Shown here: positions 13,303 to 24,290 of the stretch, piece after piece | Layout: each line of letters starts with the position of its first letter | Numbering within the stretch: the stretch's first letter is position 1 | DNA from: Prostheceraeus crozeri | Lineage: Eukaryota; Platyhelminthes; Polycladida; Euryleptidae | Assembly (NCBI GenBank): GCA_907163375.1 | Contig: CAJQUW010007105.1 | Coordinates: forward strand, 1 to 64,000 | Reading direction: 5' to 3' | Length of the DNA stretch: 64,000 nt | Notes under the pieces: model-generated | Told to the model about the DNA's origin: nothing | What the model saw: only the letters and a program-made list of their open reading frames with translations | Databases searched by the model: none | Translations under genes and position numbers: made by a program

Positions 13303-15725
13303 TTAGCACTCTTTGTAATCCCTGCCGCACAATATTCGATGAAAACGATTTTGAATTCTTTCCAGCTTAAGTGAATTTTCTGTCGACAGTCCAGCTAGTA
13401 ATGGTGAGCAATACTCCAAAATCGATCGCACAATTGCGATGAAAGCGTTGATTAATGATGCTTCACAAACGTCATTTTGTTTAAGCACACGGATGATAAA
13501 TAATCTTCTTGCTGCGGTTCTTACAGTAGCATTGATGTGGGTATTCCAATTATTGTTCGGGTCAAAAATCACACCAAGGATTTTCAGCTCTTCCACCAGG
13601 GGAATGTTCGACAGACGTATAGGAGTAAAGCTTGGAGAACGTGCAATTGCCAACATTTGCACTTATTCATATTGAGATGTAAGTCAACGCTCACAGACCA
13701 TTCCAATAGCGAATGATGGACTTCTTCCACGTGAGCATTTGCTGAATCTATAAAGATTGGAAGGCAGGTAGTAAAGTCATCGGCGTATTTCACAATTTTA
13801 CACGGTTTGCCGGATATATCAAAGCTGCCAGTCACAATGGAGAACAGGTAAGGACCAAGTATTGAGCCTTGAGGGACACCTGAACTCACTCTGACGTAGT
13901 CACTTTTCACCATTCCGATGCGCACACATTGCCATCGTCCCGTTAAGTAACTGCTAATCCACTGAATGAAATACGAAGGTAAGTTGCACTCGATTAGTCT
14001 GTTAATGATTATATTGAATTTTAATTTATCAAATGCCTTGATGAAATCGTAGGCAACGATTTGGATGCCAGATACACCATGATCGTCCAAACATTTGGTA
14101 TAATAATCATGAAGAGCTATCGTGGCGCATGCTGTAGACGACGCGGGTCGGAATCCATATTGATCTCTTCCGTACCCAAGAAGAAGTTTATCTCTCACGT
14201 CATGCAAAATGAGGCGCTCTAATACTTTCAATGGCACAGAAATCACAGTAATTTGGCGAAGTTCATCCACTGATGCCTTTGAGGATTTGGGAACAGGTGT
14301 TGTAATCGAACATTCCACCGTGTAGGGACAATACCACTTCTCAAAGATAAATTATAAATTTCAGCCAGAGGTTCCGCTATGAAAATTGCAGCCGATTTGT
14401 ATAGTATTGCTGGAATATCTGGAGAAGACTTTTTAGTTTTAATTTGACACAAAGCTTCGTAAACTTCATGAGTTTCCAATTGTGGTAAGTACTGAGGTAG
14501 AAAAGACAACTCATAATTGTCACTCTCCTGAAAATTATTAGCAAAATTACAGTTAATGACGTTCACAGCGGGCTTCAAGAGATCCTATTTGCTCGCAGAT
14601 GGCGTCAATTACATTTTGTCTATTTTTGCCCGATACACAATTGATCGCATGCCATACATTGTTGCCCCTTATCCTTTTATTCCAATTGCGCTTTGCCTTC
14701 TCGATTTCATACTTTACTTTTTCCCTAAAATGGGCATATTTCGAATAATCTCTTTCGCGGTACGCCTTCCACCGACTATTAATCAACTGCTTTATAACAG
14801 GAGTCATCCAAGGCTTATCGTTCTTCGTGAAGGTGACGTAATTCACAGGAATACAGGATTCGAAGGCCGAATCAAGGTTATCGTGAAAGTAATGGCATTT
14901 GCTCTCTATATCGTAACGATTGTCATATACAGGACTCCAGTCCATATTCATTAGACACTGCACAAATTGATCTACATTTGACTCACGGAGATCGTAAACA
15001 GGCTTTTTGATATACAAACTTTCGTTTTTGATAGGCACAAATGGGGTTGCCAGCATGCACATATGAGGAATTTTCGAGGTGTCAATAGGTAGCTCAGTTT
15101 TTACTGTGTACATATTCACATTTCCTCAGACATCAAAATATAGTCCAGCTGAGAGTTTCCGTAGGTAGGTCCGACATATGTATTGACCAGATTAAGGTTA
15201 GAGCAGACCTCAGCAGTAGGAAATCTATTCAGGTCACCGCATAAGACTATGTCATGATTTGGATAGTTCGCTAAAATATCATCCATGGTGTCAATTAGAA
15301 AGTTTGTTAACACTGACTTACATGATACAGACATAACAGGAGGAATGTAGATGCCAATCATGCATAAATCTGGAGATCCCTTAATAGCCACAGTCTCAAT
15401 ACCAGTTGGTACATTTCTCAACTGTATAACATGAGCTTGCAAATGATGTTTTGCCCAAATGGCAACTGCACCACCCATTCGTCCTTCTCGATCATTTTCG
15501 AAAAACCCTGAAGCCAGCTATTGAAACAAAATCATCACTGTGTAAGTATGAGAACCACGTCTCAGTAGCGACAAAAATATCAACGTTCATTCTGGATAAA
15601 ATTGATGAAATAATTTCGATTTTCCGCACTGCTGATCGTGTGTTTGCTAACAAAATTTTTGGCTTTTCTTTTTGATTTCTTGACTTGCTTCTATCACGCA
15701 TATTACTGTTAAAATACACATTCAA
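13303..15725 (-). pseudogene. LINE ORF2: APE endonuclease plus reverse transcriptase, frameshifted
   Basis: The protein would nick target DNA and copy the LINE RNA at the nick. In order: an APE-type endonuclease (NTRSAV, TETWF, GGAVAIWAK, GIYIPP, CGDLNRF, QLDYILMS), a linker with KPWMTP and VKYEIEKAKRNW, then the reverse transcriptase with the SPDIPA region, YGFRPASST, YDFIKAFDKL (first catalytic Asp), SGVPQGSILGP, KYADDFT (catalytic Asp pair) and LKILGVIFD, ending in LEYCSPLLAGL. At least four frame changes (near 15485, 15117, 14560, 14290 and 13620) break it. The ORF1 stop overlaps the ORF2 frame and no ATG starts ORF2 there, which suggests termination-reinitiation or a lost start. Confidence 0.9.
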
Positions 15726-16468
15726 AAATCCTCCTTATCTTGTCTTTTGATGATTTGCCCACGATGAATAATCACATCGTGTCCTTCGGCTCGCAGATTT
15801 TTCAGTCTTTCTCTGAGTAGCTTTTGGGCTTCTTGTTCACATCGAGTATAATCAGGATTGATGAAAACATTCTTAAAAGAGTCATCAGAGCGTAAATGCC
15901 TAGCCAATCCAAGAATTCGTTTCTTCGCCTCAAGATTCTTGCACTGAACTCTTACGAGTCGGATTTTACCGGTACTTTGTTTACCGATCCTGTTTATCGA
16001 AATTACAGAATCTTCCTCTACATTCAGCTTCCGCAAAACACGCTTTACTTTCCCATCATCCTTAGATTTCCTTTCGTTTAAATTACCATCCACTTCCTCC
16101 TCAAAACCAGAGAAAACAAGGTTATTTTCCTTCTGCCTGCGTAATTCACCTTCTCTCAGGATGAAGTTAAGCTTATCCTTCATACCACTCATAGAGTTAG
16201 TATTAATACTACTCTGAAGGTTGTCATATTTCCGTTTTAGTTCAACTACTTCAGAAGTAAGAGTATGTAGCCGGTTGACCATAGGATCAAGCTGTTCTTT
16301 GATCTTCGACTCAATCACGGATGATATCTGATTGACTACGTCAGACTGGTCATTTTGAACTTGAGCACGCATTTGGATGATGGTAAGAATAAGGTCCTGT
16401 TTGTTCAAGGAGGTTTTGCGCTCCAAGAGTTCACGGTCCGTCAATATTGTTATATCATTAACTCCCAT
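15722..16468 (-). CDS. LINE ORF1 protein, coiled coil and RRM-like
   Basis: An intact 248-residue frame directly upstream of the endonuclease/RT. ORF1 proteins of this kind bind the element's RNA and act as chaperones. Residues about 30-110 are rich in heptad-like hydrophobic and charged positions (coiled coil for oligomerisation). RRQKENNLVFSGF at about 110 begins the RRM-like RNA-binding part, as in many L1/CR1-type ORF1 proteins, followed by a basic C-terminal region. The ATG at 16468 gives a normal start. It is the only undamaged frame of the element; ORF2 overlaps its stop. No zinc knuckle is visible. Confidence 0.8.
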   Translation of the reverse strand: MGVNDITILTDRELLERKTSLNKQDLILTIIQMRAQVQNDQSDVVNQISSVIESKIKEQLDPMVNRLHTLTSEVVELKRKYDNLQSSINTNSMSGMKDKLNFILREGELRRQKENNLVFSGFEEEVDGNLNERKSKDDGKVKRVLRKLNVEEDSVISINRIGKQSTGKIRLVRVQCKNLEAKKRILGLARHLRSDDSFKNVFINPDYTRCEQEAQKLLRERLKNLRAEGHDVIIHRGQIIKRQDKEDF

Positions 16469-16553
16469 TGCAATTTTGAATACGGATGATATTGGATCAA
16501 GTCGGAGTCAAAAATTGAATGTCACAAGTCATCAATAGAAAATAAGCAAAATG

Positions 16554-16624
16554 TAGTCTGGAAGGCCTCGAACCCGGTGTCTTTAGTTTCAAATCCAACA
16601 CAGTAACCAACAGACCACGTAGAC
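16554..16624 (-). ncRNA. tRNA-like segment with A and B boxes
   Basis: On the minus strand, TGGTCTGTTGG (16617-16607) resembles a Pol III A box and GGTTCGAGGCC (16574-16564) fits the B-box consensus GGTTCGANNCC. Their spacing is that of a tRNA, and the ends GTCT and AGAC can pair as part of an acceptor stem. The T-stem pairs poorly, so a working tRNA is unlikely. It lies about 85 bases upstream of LINE ORF1, so it is either a tRNA-derived SINE fragment or an internal promoter-like part of the LINE 5' region. Confidence 0.45.
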
Positions 16625-17055
16625 AAAGTTCAGGGGCTTATTGAAGCAACTGATGATCGGATACTCAGCATAGATATCGAATGCGTGGACACCAATTCTA
16701 TCCAGACCAGATGACCAAATTTACAACTTGTCGAAAGAGACCGATGAACAAAACTCATCGATTTGATGAAACTAGGATTTAGGAAGCTGATCGTAGGCAA
16801 TCCACACTGAATATAGGAACACTGATAAGGCAACGATGATAACACTACCACAGCTTGAGACACACGAAAACGCGACGAAAAACGACGTCGGGAAAGTGGA
16901 GAACGGCGTTATGCTTCCAAATCGCTTTCAGCACCAGCTCTGACAGACGACCTCTCTGCAGTTCGATTCGAATTGAGGTTTATCAAGGTCAATTCCAATT
17001 CCAATAGATTTAAATATCGTCACTTCCAATTCCAATTCCGACTTTTCTAACTCTG

Positions 17056-18562
17056 CATCAGACATTATATATCTGATTCTGACAAAGATTTACTGAATCT
17101 GCCATGTCAATGTTTCAATTCACACAAAGAGCGTATAACATATTGGATGATACAACAAAACTATAGGAGGATGACAAGGATTTCAAATGAAGTAGTGATG
17201 ACTCATTATTCAGTGATTCATCTCTTCCCATTTAAATTAAAAACGATATTGATGATGCCTTCAATTTCAGAAATGCATAAGCGCATTAAGTTTCGACAAG
17301 CATGAAGCTACGTTTTATAATGTTCCAGATGTGCATCATTGTGATAATTCAGATAGCTAAGACAAACATGTGCAGTAAAGAAAAAATGTGCAGGATATGA
17401 GTTGCGTTATAATCATGGTTGCAATAAATTGATTGTTTATTTATTAGTTATATTGTTCCCATATTGAAGATTAGAGGAGTACTTCATGTAGTTTTTTTTA
17501 AATAGACTCGACAAATGTAAAGGCTTACGGATATTGGATAAGATTGCGAATTAAAAATTCGAAAATCCTAGCTGTACACAAATGACGACGAACGACATTG
17601 TGGTGCAGTATCGACAGATTCGCGACAGATACGTGTCTGTAATGTGTTGGCTAAATTTCTCAATCGGGAAAATTTGCAGAAAGCGATCAAAGTCATTAAG
17701 AAAGAAAACACTCAGCTTTAATCTTCTGGAGATATTTTTCACTATTTAAAGAGCTTGTCAATCCAACTGAATGGCATTTTCATCAACAGCTTCTCCCATG
17801 AATCAATTAGCAAGCGGATATGCGAATCGATTATCAAGACACCACATAATATTAACGATTACGCAATGATGGCATCAAGCAATAATTGATGTCAAATTAC
17901 ATAAATGATTTGATCGAAAATTAGTTTAGAAGGGAAATGATAGTTTTCAGTCGACTGCAAATTTAATCAATGTGAACTCACGATGAATTTGGAAAACTAA
18001 TACTGCTTCGTGAGATTATTAATCATGCGTTTTAGAACAAAACTCCAGATGACTGATGGAAATTTCTGAATGGATTTACGAATGAATGAGTGCGGTAAAT
18101 ATGGATGTTTGACAATTTGATCAGTCAGAACATGATATCTGATCAACTAGCTATTTGCTTGGAAAAGCGAAATTTAGATTTTGTCATGTCTGTGGATGAG
18201 TGCATAGTAAATTGAACAGAAGGCTCTTTAGTCAGACCCTGGAAAGCTTCAGATGCACATAACAAGTATGTTGTGCGAAGCAGGGGCGTGCGTCGGGTTT
18301 GTTTGCAAGTTGTGCATTTACTTCTTTTATCTGAGGTGCTATTCTGAAGTATCCAGTCTAATTCAAAACTGTTTAATTTAATAGACCATCTTTAGCCCAT
18401 TGTCTCTAGAAAGCTACATATATTCATTCTATCATTTTTGAGGAAGTGTTTAGTGGTGCCAATGTGCATGAAGTGAAATGCTTTGTGCAGATGTGAAGTT
18501 AGTTGAAAGTTGTTGACATCATCACATTATTGGTTAACTTTCGGCTCTGACAATTTGACATT
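17056..18562. other. Gene-free stretch
   Basis: No confident gene. A CAGGGGCGTGCG sequence at 18285 looks like a hAT end but has no partner. A degenerate frame just before it (around 18170-18280) vaguely recalls a transposase but cannot be assigned. Confidence 0.35.
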
Positions 18563-19330
18563 CTACATTCTTTTGTTATACAGTGAAAACACAATCTGGA
18601 AATACGATTTCCACTTCAAATCCGTATTCAAAGCTACTACCAGAATTTTGAGTTCGTTCACAATAATAAATGGAAAAGGGAGGACCCTAGAAAATTCTTT
18701 CCGTAGAATACACATAGCCTTTGTTTTACATTGATTTAGTTTCAATTTGCTCAAGTCGGCCCACTGGAATATGTGGTAAAACTCCTCGAACATTGTAATC
18801 AAAGACTTGACAATGTTATTCCTATAAGTGGGACAGATTTCGCAAATGTCATCAGCAAGTTAACGCAGTAGTCGTGGATATGGGCTTTATGTCGCTGCAA
18901 TACAGGACAAGAACATATGAACCCAAGAACCACCCTGGGGTGCACCACTGGTCATAGTACGTTGCTGACTGAGAGAATCAAGCATTTTCACAGATTGGTA
19001 CCTGTCATAGATAGTAGCAAAGCCAAGAAATAAAGCCTAATCGATGGCCATAATCACTAAGTTTACAAACAAAAACTTTGTGACAAATCGTGTCAAGAGT
19101 TTTGGAAAAGTCATCATTTATCTTAATGCAACCTCTTGAGTCAGACCAGTCTAACATACTTGTCACGGCATCATGCATGGTAATTAGAAAAGAATCAGTC
19201 AACATTCAAGAGACTTGCAAACTGAAAATCAAGAATGTCTCTGCAAAATTTATCGCACATATCATTCGTCACAAGCATTTATGCACAACATACGACAATA
19301 TGAGGATTATATGCATAATTACATAAATTT
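18563..19330 (-). pseudogene. LINE reverse transcriptase remnant (palm region)
   Basis: Read on the minus strand, about 19200 to 18563 carries, in separate frames, DDFSKTLDTICHKVFV (palm motif A with the first catalytic Asp, as in DFSKAFD of LINEs), TMTSGAPQGG (motif B) and KLKLNQCKTKAM followed by LKIL (C-terminal palm/thumb). The metal-binding YADD motif is not preserved and several stops and frame changes are present. It belongs to the same broad CR1/Jockey-like group as 13303-15725. A dead fragment with both ends missing. Confidence 0.75.
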
Positions 19331-20638
19331 TGCTGATTTGTAGCTTGATGCCGATTATTTTTATTTATTCTAAATCGATCGATTATTTTTTGGTCATGAT
19401 TAATTAATTTTTGATCGTGCAGTGCACAGTGCTATCTTTCGGCTCATTATCAGATAAAGACGATAATCAAAATTCATATGGTCAATTATTCACATTGCAA
19501 CACGGATTGGTATCTGCTCTACCTGGCTTTAATGATGTTGTTTCATAAACCTTCCAATCAATCATTCACTCATCATAATAGTAGCAGCATAGAGTAGGTA
19601 TATTAGGTAGAGTGGTAACTCCGCATTTATTAAATACCCAATGTGTATACACTTTCGATTTTATTAAATGAACTCAATGGAGATGCAGGTGGAATTGTCA
19701 CCAAATGTGAGATATGCACATTTTTGCAGTTTTGAAGAAATTACAAGGGATTTGAGTGATCATGATATTGCAGAAGGAATGATGGTATTTTACAGATTCT
19801 CATGACAGCCTTGGAGATTTAATGTTTGCTAAATTAGCAATTCGATGGGTTCCTATTACATTCATTCTGAACCTCAAGAGTATTTTCTTAAGCGTGATCA
19901 TATCAAAGGCAACCAGCCACTGGAAGAGAAAAATAACTGAATCAAAGACAATGATTTCAATTAACTTTGAAAGATGTAAATGGGTCCACATCACTATTCA
20001 GATTCAAGAAGTGAAACATGAATTGTGAATCATAAAATCATTGAAAAATGGTGAAAATTGAAAAAAAACTTGAAATTTCAGCCAAGAAAGCACGAATAAT
20101 ATAGCGACTTTTTCATGAAGACTTCCATCATAATACTGATCATGAAATTTCCTTGATCATCAGCTTGATTTCCGCTTAGTTAGGATGATTATTAGCAAAT
20201 ATTCACCCCTTTTGATATCCAACATGTTTCATACTACTTTTATAGGGACGTCATCTCGGTAGTATATAAATTGGCAAAATTTTGACCTTTTTCAAAAGTG
20301 CTCAAAAAATTTTTTGGACCACGGGAACGTAATCTCCGCAAAAAACTGAATCTTTTGATATAAAAATTGTCACTGTATACAGATACTTTTTTGAGTCGAC
20401 ACTCTACCTACATATCCCTACTCTATGATCTTCACAAAAATAGATATTCTCCCCATCTACATTCACCCATATTTGCTAGGGTTGGCGATTCCCCCCATCA
20501 CCTGTTTGCAAAGCCGTGCGACCTACTATTTGGTGAAATATATTTATCAGCATCAGAATTTTTGAAATTGTTTATCAAATCTCTGCATACCTGTGGTCTA
20601 TGCTTAATCCATAGAGTAGGGATGGCTTAATCCAAACA
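19331..20638. other. Gene-free stretch upstream of the transporter copy
   Basis: No N-terminal exon of the following transporter or any other gene could be recognised. The frame at 20367-20630 lacks membrane-protein character. Confidence 0.4.
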
Positions 20639-21859
20639 TTGTTGCTCAATCACGATTCCTCAAACGCTTCGGAAGAATCCATCGACCTCACTAACTATGA
20701 ATATGAACTATTCATTGGACTACCCTATTTTGTCGCCGCTATGCCTACGATTTTTAGTGGATTCTTCGTAGATAGTTTTGGAATGCCCACTTGTGGCGTC
20801 ATATTTTCCTTTTGTTGTCTCCTTGGTGTAATAAATGAATCATTCGGAGCTCCTATATCGTCTGTGCATGCTTTTAAAGCTATCTGCTTGATCTCTGGAG
20901 AATGTTTATTCATTATCGTACATTGTGGATTGTTGGTGGTACGGAATTATGCCTGTGAATTATTTCAACAACAGATGGAAATCAGCAGTAGCTGGTATAC
21001 TTAATGGTACCAGTAAAATCAGTAAAATGGCATCCAATCTGTCTTCACCGCGATTTGCGCTTGCTTTCGCTGTTCTCTGCTTTGGTTGCTGTCAAGGCTT
21101 CTGCCACTTCTCGTGGTGGATGCCTCCAATATATATGTGCTATCAATGTTTTCTGATAGCTTTAATCAAGAGGAGACTTGAAACTTCCATCCTCAATCGA
21201 TGGCAAATCAAAATTGGATGTCTTACGGTCATATAAAACTGAGTATTGGCTACTTTTGGTGGAAGCAATATGCTTGCGAATATCAAGTGTTGCAATTACA
21301 ACTAGCTCAGCCGAAATTCATCGAGTTCTGTTTAATATATCAATTAATACAGCTTCTTGCAGTACAACACTCGGTAGTGTGGTCGATTTATTGACCTCTT
21401 TGATATTTGGCTGTTTAGTGGAACATACCAACCAAGATCTTCTCTTTGGTGTATTTGGGAGTACTCTAACATTGTGCGCAACACTAATTTATGGCTGCAA
21501 TTGATAAACCCTATTTTCGCATTCATCTTCTTTGTGTTGAGTGATAGCATATTGTATATTTGTACTTGGAGCATACTTGGACTATGTGCCTAGTAAGTTT
21601 TCAGGGATTGGCCTTTCAAATGTCATTGCAAGCTGTAGCGTCTGTACATCAACACTATCTCTCATATTTAGTGCCATTTTGTCCGATGGAAAGCAGAATG
21701 AAACAACACGTTCAATGGGTAGTCTGCATTGCAATTGGCGCAGCTGTAACTTCTATAGCTCTTATTTGTAGCATTGTTCTGTTGTTTCCCTCTCGGGATT
21801 TATGTGCAATTGTCAACAAAATGGCTCATTGCAAATGCAAAGATGACAATGAAAGATGA
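20639..21859 (+). pseudogene. MFSD1-like major facilitator transporter, broken intronless copy
   Basis: The family consists of 12-helix membrane transporters; MFSD1 sits in lysosomes and exports dipeptides. Here about 400 codons run without introns but across at least four frames (20639-20935, 20925-21170, 21178-21504, then about 21505-21590 and 21590-21859). Recognisable pieces are GLPYFVAAMPTIFSGFFVD (helix pair with the MFS GxxxD loop), SGECLF, YFNNRWKSAVAGIL near the fourth helix, EYWLLLVEAICLRIS at the mid-protein start of the second half, and DYVPSKFSGIGLSNV in the late helices. The first helix region is absent. The lack of introns suggests a processed copy, or one long exon with assembly indels. 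Homology is by motif recognition, not by search. Confidence 0.6.
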
Positions 21860-22456
21860 AATCTATGTTTCAAAAAATGATGAAATGATAATTTTATGCC
21901 CTTTGTACTTCCATGTGGCATGGCCATGCTGGCTCAGAAGAATTATGAAGACAGCGCGCGTTCTCTGCAACGTTGAATATCATTGCTACAGTTTATGTTT
22001 CTTCCTTTGATTACATTTTGTCAAGTTATTTGATCATGAAAGTCTTGCGTCATAATACAGACTCAGAGCATGAAGCTGCTAGCCAATAGACATATGGACA
22101 TGTCTGTCTTCTATAAAGAAGATACATGTTATGGACTATTGAGTATGAAGCAGCGGCGTTGGAGGTAGAGGAGATGCAAGCATTCCCTCTTACCACAATG
22201 TCACCTAACCATCTGGCGATAGCGAGAATTATGTCAGCAGCCATGTTTCATATTGGTTTCTTGCTTTGCAATCCGTGGGAGGATGTGAAATTTGGTTTGA
22301 AAAACGTTGTTGCATAAAGAACATTGAATTCCTATACATATGTCAAACTTTATTAATTGACAGAGTATATCAAGCAGTGTCACTGACCACTAAACATCAC
22401 TCATAAAAAAACTACAATTGCATTAAAGTTATAATTACGTTCAGTGGAAATACACA
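21860..22456. other. Spacer, no gene recognised
   Basis: Short frames only (for example 22126-22317, plus strand) with no family features. Confidence 0.35.
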
Positions 22457-23193
22457 TCACTTTCTATGTCTTAAAGGAGTGTGAGAGTGCGAGCATGACT
22501 TTATCGAAGATATGAAAGTTGTTGATGAGGAGTTGCGAGGATGTTGTATGATCACTACGTTATGTGTAGCCAATTCGAGGCAGACGTCGCTCGTATGATC
22601 TGCGTTTAATTGCTGGGATATGTTGTTGATGGGTCTAATTACTAAGTGCTTGGACATGGACTAAGTCCATTGCCGTGATTTGACAAGCGAGTCGGATAGT
22701 GAATTCCTGATGCGTAGCTGTCTATGGCTCGCATCTGAACGATTCTGCAATGACGGCGTCAAAGGCACAGCCTCCAGTCCGTAGAGGAGTACGGATTCCA
22801 CTGCAGCTTTAAAGAGTCTGATTTTATTTGCGTTTGAGGTGTGTGAGTCAAATAGTGGTCTGAGGGTTTAAGCAGCTTTCCAGCTGAGGTTGTGTCTTCC
22901 TCGAAGAAGATGTTGCGGATTTTTGACATTCACGCAAAGGTAGTTGAATTCTTCGCAGACTTCAATAATGTTTCCACTTGGAAGTGATGGTTTAGCGGTT
23001 GTCTAATGAAGCCGAGACAGATAACTTTGGTTTTCGAGGAGCTGATTCGTAGACTGATCACAGAGGTATTGTTATTGACACGACCGAGTGCTCATTGATC
23101 TCCTGGAGACTTGCAGAACAGAGCAATGTCGCCTGCGAATGAAAGGGCACTCAGGTAAATAGTCGGGTGTCCTCGACCGCGGTGTTTTGTATT
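22457..23193 (-). pseudogene. LINE reverse transcriptase C-terminal remnant
   Basis: Read on the minus strand from 23193, the sequence shows LSALSFAGDIALFCKSP, a decayed form of the LINE motif FADDIALL (first Asp of the pair lost), then SSKTKVICLGF, GNIIEVCEEFNYLCVNVK (the usual FxYLG region), and FKAAVESVLLYGLEAVPLT, the well-known SVLLYGxETW block. It ends with a basic tail. At least one in-frame stop and a frame change separate the blocks. The motif style is that of the LINEs often annotated as craniofacial-development-protein-2-like RTs, different from the CR1-like copies elsewhere in the window. The endonuclease and fingers are missing. Confidence 0.82.
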
Positions 23194-23879
23194 TTTGATG
23201 TACTTTCATTGATAGTTGTGATAGTTATTTCTCCTTACATGCCTGTTCAGAAAAATTGTTTAATCATCACTGATTAGTCTTCAATTTAATAAAGGCATGA
23301 ATTCTCTGACGGCATTACTTTTGAGTGTCAAGCAATGTGGACATTCCAAAATCTTATCTGTCAAAAATTCCATCTTGCTAGCTCTTGCTAGCTACATCAA
23401 TCGTCGCCATAAAGCGCCGATGGACGATGAAGAATGCGCCTGCAATTTTGAGTTAGAAGGTCCTGATTTATAGAGACACGTTATAACGTTTGTGTAATAT
23501 CAAGCCATACAAAATAACAGTTCACTTTTTACATGTCTTATTGCACTACATTCTCTTCTACAAAAAGGAGGCTGCTATGTCTATTCGTTGATTTCAGAGC
23601 GTGCAAAGCCAGCACGGGTCTAAGAAGCTTCATTAATGACAAAAAGAAATTACATTGATGACTACATAATGTTGAATGTTAACGAATTTTGAATGTTGAC
23701 TGTTACTTGTTGACTAATAGTCGGCTAGATATACGCTATAATTACTGACGTTTAATGTTCTTGGGTTTACTGGTTACCCCTTTTGGTAGGATTTTGGTTA
23801 AGTGATGGCGTGTGGAGACTGAATGGTGGCTCTTGGATCTTTGCAAAAGTGGGGCGACGGGAGCATCGACAGCGTTCTT
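23194..23879. other. Spacer, no gene recognised
   Basis: Nothing assignable on either strand. Confidence 0.35.
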
Positions 23880-24290
23880 CGCTGTACTTAGTGAAAAATG
23901 AGCAAATATAAGCTTGCTCTGAAATCGCAGCAAACCTGAATCTGCCGAAATCTGTTGTTCATCGGATTTTTACTAAATATTTTTGGCTGCGGAAACTATC
24001 AGTTCGTCGGATGCCACACAACCTGAGATTTAGAGTCTCAGATGAGTCTCAAGAAGACAATTTTCTTGACCGATTTGTCGCAATTAATGACTCTTGGGTG
24101 TGATTCTAGGAGCCCAAACTGAAACGCCAAAGTGCGGAATGTCGATGACAAGGATTTCTGTTCTCCATCAAATTTCGCCAAAAGCCTCCAGATGCAAAGA
24201 TGATGCCAGTCGCAACCTACGACAGAAGGTCATATTTAGTGCACCAAAGGAAGACTGCTTCACAAATTCTCTCTCGAATGGCATTGATAA
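23880..24290 (+). pseudogene. Degenerate mariner transposase fragment
   Basis: A stretch translates to NLPKSVVHRIFTKYF (second helix-turn-helix of mariner), then NFLDRFVAINDSWV (the FLxRxVTGDETW block with the first catalytic Asp retained as ND), EPKLKRQSAE (the usual EPExKRQSxEW) and KFRQKPPDAKMM. Stops occur within it and the second half, including the other two catalytic residues, is not recognisable. No TIRs are visible. It is unlike the mariner at 10246 in sequence and much older. Confidence 0.65.

Larger units (their letters stand above)
12929..16965 (-). mobile_element. Two-ORF non-LTR retrotransposon (CR1/Jockey-like)
   Basis: Minus-strand LINE with ORF1 (16468-15722) followed by an endonuclease/reverse transcriptase ORF2 (15725-13303, broken). 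The 3' untranslated part runs to a short ATT repeat at about 12946-12929, which I take as the 3' tail. The 5' boundary is uncertain: GC-richer sequence upstream of ORF1 extends to about 16965. The RT motifs (GVPQGSILGP, KYADD) and the endonuclease style fit the CR1/L2/Rex1/Jockey group; exact clade needs phylogeny. The copy lies inside the hAT-like element 9927-17055. Confidence 0.8.
9927..17055. mobile_element. hAT-like host element carrying nested insertions
   Basis: The left end is CAGAGCTGGAAAAATTCC and the right end, read inward, CAGAGTTAGAAAAGTC, a short imperfect terminal inverted repeat of hAT type. Flanks are CATGAGAC (left) and CATCAGAC (right), a 7-of-8 match to an 8-bp target duplication. 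Both ends carry subterminal AATTCC/GGAATT repeats. The span is far longer than a usual non-autonomous hAT because a mariner (10246-11634) and a minus-strand LINE (about 12929-16965) sit inside it; without them about 1.7 kb of host element remains. I see no hAT transposase in the remaining sequence. Confidence 0.6.

Noticed and set aside
18170-18290. Fragment MSVDECIV...WKASDAHNKY as a piggyBac transposase piece
   Set aside because: Only a short stretch recalls the piggyBac SIDExM block; the surrounding blocks are absent and no TTAA-flanked ends were seen.
18285-18310. CAGGGGCGTGCGTCGGGT as a hAT terminus
   Set aside because: No inverted partner and no flanking duplication found in the window; left as a chance or truncated end.
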